From the NCBI GenBank assembly GCA_003448685.1, contig DLXW01000082.1:1-9177 (forward strand): a stretch of 9,177 nt of DNA, given 5' to 3'. Each line of letters opens with the position of its first letter. Position 1 is the stretch's first letter. Of this stretch, positions 5,906-9,177 are shown piece by piece. This stretch comes from Cyanothece sp. UBA12306 (GTDB taxonomy: Bacteria > Cyanobacteriota > Cyanobacteriia > Cyanobacteriales > Microcystaceae). The position numbers and the translations under genes were made by a program. The notes beneath the pieces were generated by a model. That model saw only the letters and a list, made by a program, of their open reading frames with translations. It had not been told where the DNA came from and made no database searches.

Positions 5906-6943
5906 ATGTCAGTAAAAAAGAAGTTTTTAAAGTTTGTTAAAACATACCGAGTCCATTCAACTTCAAAACAAAAAACTATAGTGATAATCGCACTCATAGT
6001 ATGGTGTATTTGGCTAAATGCGCTTGGGATACAAGAAGCATTCTCATATTGTTACAATCATTGGAAGATTGCTTTAACAATGATGTTTGGTTCTATAATT
6101 GCTGGGGGAACAAGTATTGGTGGAGGAGCAGTGGCTTTTCCTGTATTTACTAAATTACTAAATGTTTCACCTTATGATGCTAAGGTATTTTCCCTAGCAA
6201 TTCAAAGCGTTGGCATGAGTGCAGCCTCAGTAGCAATTTGGTTAACAAAAATTAGGGTAGAGTGGCGGACGATCATTTGGGCTACTATTGGAGGGGCATT
6301 TGGGATTGGGATTGGATTAGCTTTTTTTTCTAGTTTTTTTCCCCCAGAACTGATTAAGATGTCTTTTACCATGATGATAGCTAGTTTACCCTTTAGCTTA
6401 ATAATTTCAGGAAAGAAAAGACAGTATCATTTACAAGTTGAATCCTGGAGTTTTCGGGAACGATTCATATTCTTTTTGACTGGGCTATTGGGAGGAATAA
6501 TGAGTTCTTTAGTTGGCAATGGAATCGACATTTTAACCTTTTCTGTAATGGTACTTTTATTTCGTATCAGTGAGAAAGTTGCTACTCCTACCACGGTTAT
6601 TTTGATGGCGATAAATGCTTTAATAGGATTTGCTCTACAAGTGTTTGTTTTCAAAGATTTTACCGAGCCGGTGTATAGTTATTGGCTAGCTGCAATTCCT
6701 GTAGTAGTTATTGGCGCTCCTTTCGGCTCTATGGTTTGCAGCCTATTACCTCGCCAAACTATTGTCAATATTCTAATTGCTTTAATCCTGATTGAGTTGT
6801 TTACTTCTCTCCTTATAATTCCCTTAAGCTTGACAATTGTTTCTGTTAGCTTAATCATCTTCATCTTTTTCTCTTGCTTTAATTACTGGATGTATTGCAC
6901 TGATATTTTTGCCGTCAAATCCATAAAAATAAAGGACCGTTAA
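5906..6943 (+). CDS. TauE/SafE family transporter, long atypical type (345 aa)
   Basis: A polytopic membrane protein of about nine to ten hydrophobic segments, preceded by a basic cytoplasmic N-terminus (KKKFLKFVKTYRVHSTSKQK). The first repeat carries GSIIAGGTSIGGGAVAFP (62-79), the TauE/SafE glycine motif. In the second repeat the motif has become GLLGGIMSSLVGNGIDI (193-209), losing the triple glycine. At 345 residues it is about 90 longer than usual, with an extra N-terminal helix (24-44) and a long hydrophobic C-terminus (285-333). The family exports sulfite, sulfoacetate and other small organic anions. Lying 33 bp after the methyltransferase and 3 bp before the FMO gene, it probably exports the pathway product or a by-product. 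It clearly differs from the minus-strand TauE/SafE protein at 740-1504. Substrate unknown. Confidence 0.83.
   Translation: MSVKKKFLKFVKTYRVHSTSKQKTIVIIALIVWCIWLNALGIQEAFSYCYNHWKIALTMMFGSIIAGGTSIGGGAVAFPVFTKLLNVSPYDAKVFSLAIQSVGMSAASVAIWLTKIRVEWRTIIWATIGGAFGIGIGLAFFSSFFPPELIKMSFTMMIASLPFSLIISGKKRQYHLQVESWSFRERFIFFLTGLLGGIMSSLVGNGIDILTFSVMVLLFRISEKVATPTTVILMAINALIGFALQVFVFKDFTEPVYSYWLAAIPVVVIGAPFGSMVCSLLPRQTIVNILIALILIELFTSLLIIPLSLTIVSVSLIIFIFFSCFNYWMYCTDIFAVKSIKIKDR
6931..6936 (+). promoter_or_regulatory. Ribosome binding site of the FMO gene, inside the transporter's 3' end
   Basis: AAAGGA lies 10 nt before the ATG at 6947, within the last codons of the upstream gene. The two genes are separated by only ATA after the TAA stop, so they must be co-transcribed and are probably translationally coupled. 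Confidence 0.6.
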
Positions 6944-6946
6944 ATA

Positions 6947-8884
6947 ATGAACAATCAAACAATAAATGATTTAAAATTAGACATTAAGTTGAGCGAAGAA
7001 AAATTGCCTCAGTACGATCCATTTGGTATCTATCGTGCCATGCAATTAGCTACCAGAAGACCCCTTTGGTGGCATTTAGTCGTAGCTAAACTAATAGATT
7101 GGACTGTCTTTCTAGTAGCATTATTACCTTTACCACTTGCCCTCGTATCAAGCGTTTTCTTGGTAATTTCGGGGGGATCAGTTTTGCTTAAATGGGTGGT
7201 AGGTGTATTTTGGTTCTGGATTGGACTATTTATAATCGACCAATTGCGACTTTTGAGCCTCAACAAAAATTTATCTATAGAACCCGCACTTAATTGCTCA
7301 GAGCGAGGAAAGTCAGTTATAGTCATAGGTGCCGGACCCATAGGTCTTGCAGTAGTAAAAGAATGTATCGAGCAGGGGCTAGAGGTTCAATGCTTTGAAC
7401 AGAAGGACAATATAGGTGGTGTGTTTCGGCCTAATACAGAATTCCCTGGAGGTTGCTGGCCTACAGTACGACTGACCTCTTCGCCCTGGATAACTGCTTA
7501 CTCCGACTTCCCACCGAAAAGCTCATCATGTCAACATCACACATACCAGGAATATTTAGAATATCTAAACAACTATGTGGAGCATTTTAAACTTCGGAAG
7601 CACTTGCATTTTCAAAAGACAATAAGTGAAGTGAAACCCAACGAAAATGGAGGTTGGATAGTAACCACAGTAGATCGAGTTTCAGGTGAAACAGTTATCC
7701 ATCACTGCGATCGCGTAGCCATTTGTACTGGACTTAATCTCACCCCTAAACCTATCGATTTGCCTGGTCTTGATAGCTTTACCGGAGAAGTGCGTCATTC
7801 ATCTATTTATAAAGGAGTTGAGGATTTAAGAGGAAAAAAGGTTGTTATTGTTGGTGCTGGAGAGTCTGGGGTTGATATTGCTACAGAACTTTCCTATGTT
7901 GCTGAAAATACATACTTAAGTATTCGCAAAGGTAAGTTTATTATCCCGCGCATCAATCCTCTGAATGGCATCGCGAATGACTATGACACTAACCGCATCC
8001 GAAACGCCCCACCGATCACGATACAAAACTGGTTGATGACCTTTAAACGTCGTCTTTGTTTTTATACTGGAGACCACACCCCAGAATCGGCTGTCCGAGC
8101 CAAGCTCCTAAAAAACTCAGGTGTTGGTCCAATGTCCCAACCCGCAATCAAATCTGATGACTTCATTGACCGTGTGATAGAAGGCAAGCTTAATCTACGT
8201 AGGGACATAGTTGGATTTGATGGAGATGAAGTAATTTTCTCTGATGGTATCCGCCATCGTGCTGATTTAGTAATCTTTGCTCATGGTTACTTACCTTCGT
8301 TTCCACTTATTAAGTATCCTAAAGATGTACAAGCTCTCCATCCAGCCAATATGTATCTGAATATGTTCCATCCTGAAATCGGAGATTCTCTTGCCTTTTG
8401 TGGATTTGTACGCCCCAAAATCGGCTCTATTCCTCCTACTGGAGAGCTACAAGCTCGCCTATTTGCTCTAGTTGCCGCCGAAAAACGCTTACTGCCAGAT
8501 CCAAAATTTATGGAACAAGATATCATCCAAACACGAAAAGAAAATGCCCTGAGTTTTCCAACTCAGCCGCAGCCTAATGTACTCGTCAACTGGATTTCCT
8601 ATATGGACAAAGTAGCAAATTTGATCGGTTCTCGCCCCAACCCCCTATACCTTTTAAAGAAACCTCGACTTTTATGGAAGTTTTGTTCTGGCCCAATAAC
8701 CGGAGCACATTATCGCTTGACTGGACCTGGTGCTTCTCAAACATCATTGGAAACGATCATGAAACTTCCGCGAATGCATCAATTTAATGAAATAATGACT
8801 TACATTGGGCTTAATTTCTGGTCATGGCCACTCCAAATTCTCAATCCTAATTCTAAGTGGCATAAGTCAAATACTATTTTTTAA
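6947..8884 (+). CDS. FMO-type flavin monooxygenase with a two-helix membrane N-terminus (645 aa)
   Basis: From residue 123 the protein is a typical class B flavoprotein monooxygenase: FAD fold VIVIGAGPIGLAV (124-136), signature FTGEVRHSSIY (278-288), NADPH fold VVIVGAGESGVDIA (299-312) and FAHGYLPSFP (444-453), the FMO 'ATGY' element. The signature ends in Tyr, not Trp, which points to an FMO (N- or S-oxygenation) over a Baeyer-Villiger enzyme. The first ~120 residues are not part of normal FMOs. After a hydrophilic start they contain two strong hydrophobic segments (about 47-77 and 82-104), so the catalytic domain is probably anchored to the inner face of a membrane. Together with a ~60-residue tail this makes the protein well over 100 residues longer than most FMOs. 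It is last in the operon, 3 bp after the transporter. A HIP1 octamer lies inside. The substrate is unknown; an amine, oxime or thioether from the earlier steps is inferred. Confidence 0.85.
   Translation: MNNQTINDLKLDIKLSEEKLPQYDPFGIYRAMQLATRRPLWWHLVVAKLIDWTVFLVALLPLPLALVSSVFLVISGGSVLLKWVVGVFWFWIGLFIIDQLRLLSLNKNLSIEPALNCSERGKSVIVIGAGPIGLAVVKECIEQGLEVQCFEQKDNIGGVFRPNTEFPGGCWPTVRLTSSPWITAYSDFPPKSSSCQHHTYQEYLEYLNNYVEHFKLRKHLHFQKTISEVKPNENGGWIVTTVDRVSGETVIHHCDRVAICTGLNLTPKPIDLPGLDSFTGEVRHSSIYKGVEDLRGKKVVIVGAGESGVDIATELSYVAENTYLSIRKGKFIIPRINPLNGIANDYDTNRIRNAPPITIQNWLMTFKRRLCFYTGDHTPESAVRAKLLKNSGVGPMSQPAIKSDDFIDRVIEGKLNLRRDIVGFDGDEVIFSDGIRHRADLVIFAHGYLPSFPLIKYPKDVQALHPANMYLNMFHPEIGDSLAFCGFVRPKIGSIPPTGELQARLFALVAAEKRLLPDPKFMEQDIIQTRKENALSFPTQPQPNVLVNWISYMDKVANLIGSRPNPLYLLKKPRLLWKFCSGPITGAHYRLTGPGASQTSLETIMKLPRMHQFNEIMTYIGLNFWSWPLQILNPNSKWHKSNTIF
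7707..7714. repeat. HIP1 octamer GCGATCGC
   Basis: The third perfect HIP1 copy, inside the FMO gene. Confidence 0.85.
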
Positions 8885-8889
8885 CGTTT

Positions 8890-8905
8890 CATCAACAGGT
8901 TGATG
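8890..8905. terminator. Small hairpin just after the operon
   Basis: CATCAAC (8890-8896) and GTTGATG (8899-8905) are complementary; realistically this is a 6-bp stem with a CAGG loop. It begins 6 nt after the FMO stop codon. No U-run follows, so it is at best a weak terminator or an mRNA 3'-end stabiliser. It is the only candidate seen at the end of the operon. Confidence 0.3.
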
Positions 8906-8950
8906 GGTGCTAGTGTGAACTAATCGAGCTTGTGACCGAATAGTAGGTCA

Positions 8951-9118
8951 TCAAGTTTGTATTGAGGGATCGAAAAGAGATAATCTTAGAGAAGACTTGC
9001 ATGTGGTCACAAATTTCCTAAATAGCGCATCAAGAACGATATCCTGTGCTTCTTTGGGAAATTTTCTAAAATCCTTCTGTGCAGCCTTGATCCACGATAT
9101 GGGTCGGGTATTACGCAT
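8951..9118 (-). pseudogene. Truncated HigB/Gp49-type (RelE/ParE superfamily) toxin fragment
   Basis: On the minus strand an ATG at 9118 opens a 55-residue frame starting MRNTRPISWIKAAQKDF, followed by RKFPKEAQDIVLDAL. This matches the N-terminus of phage-related HigB/Gp49 proteins (K-P-I-x-W-I-x-S-x-x-K-D-x-x-x-F-P-x-E-V/A-x-x-x-x-x-x-A-L), mRNA-cleaving toxins of type II toxin-antitoxin pairs. After residue ~33 the family pattern (a KPLKGFGSGV.E..... core and catalytic basic residues) is lost and replaced by unrelated sequence up to TGA at 8951. The fragment is therefore almost certainly inactive. No antitoxin gene is seen downstream on this strand, where the operon end now lies. A RBS is not evident. 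The break in homology at roughly 9020 marks an old recombination or insertion point. Confidence 0.55.
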
Positions 9119-9136
9119 CTGTGCATGGTGGCATAA

Positions 9137-9152
9137 TTGTCACCAGTTGTCA
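9137..9152. repeat. Two TTGTCA direct repeats one helical turn apart
   Basis: TTGTCA at 9137-9142 and 9147-9152 are separated by CCAG, giving a 10-bp period. They lie 19 to 34 bp upstream of the minus-strand toxin fragment start, where an autoregulatory toxin-antitoxin operator would be expected. Read on the minus strand, TTGACA (9153-9148) could be a -35 element, but no -10 at proper spacing is evident. Confidence 0.3.
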
Positions 9153-9177
9153 AGTTTTAAACCCACATTCCGCACTT

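Larger units (their letters stand above)
8885..9177. other. Region right of the operon without an intact gene
   Basis: These 293 bases contain the small hairpin, the broken toxin fragment, an 8-bp inverted pair TTGTGACC (8930-8937) and GGTCACAA (9005-9012), and a double TTGTCA. No complete coding region or RNA gene could be recognised. Confidence 0.5.

Noticed and set aside
7030..7341. 103-residue open frame on the minus strand
   Set aside because: It is antisense to the hydrophobic N-terminus of the FMO gene, with no motif of its own.
1..9177. CRISPR array, tRNA, rRNA or riboswitch
   Set aside because: No regularly spaced repeats, tRNA cloverleaf sequences or recognisable riboswitch cores were found on either strand by eye.

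Overview
The window looks like an accessory region of a cyanobacterial chromosome or plasmid. Three perfect HIP1 octamers (GCGATCGC at 295, 4317 and 7707) point to a cyanobacterium. So do the modest, AT-leaning base composition, the integrase C-terminus, and the short G/A-rich intergenic repeat. I cannot name the genus.

Bases 1-730 are mobile-element debris. There is the C-terminal end of a tyrosine recombinase running off the left edge, then a truncated IS5-like transposase start with a plausible IS end at 241. A perfect 14-bp hairpin (413-445) follows, with a small 'KYIGK'-type hypothetical gene on the minus strand. The upstream part of that gene is occupied by a ~100-bp element with 17-bp perfect terminal inverted repeats (630-730). 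A complete TauE/SafE family membrane protein lies on the minus strand at 740-1504.

Bases 1505-1804 are a divergent intergenic region with a candidate promoter and a good Shine-Dalgarno site. From 1805 to 8884 six genes run on the plus strand in an apparent operon. They are a heme-oxygenase-like diiron oxygenase (HDO), an adducin-type class II aldolase-fold protein, an L-amino-acid-oxidase-like flavin amine oxidase, a class I SAM methyltransferase, a second and different TauE/SafE transporter, and an FMO-type flavin monooxygenase with an unusual two-helix membrane N-terminus. Gaps are 144, 60, 12, 33 and 3 bp. The gene content reads as a small oxidative biosynthetic pathway: an amino acid is oxidised, C-C or N chemistry is done by non-heme iron enzymes, the product is methylated, N- or S-oxygenated at the membrane, and exported as an anion. 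The product is not deducible from sequence alone. I do not recognise this gene combination as a described cluster.

The right end (8885-9177) has no intact gene. It carries a small hairpin after the operon and, on the minus strand, the first ~30 residues of a HigB/Gp49-type toxin that then loses its family pattern. The putative pathway is therefore flanked on both sides by mobile or toxin remnants, consistent with acquisition as cargo.
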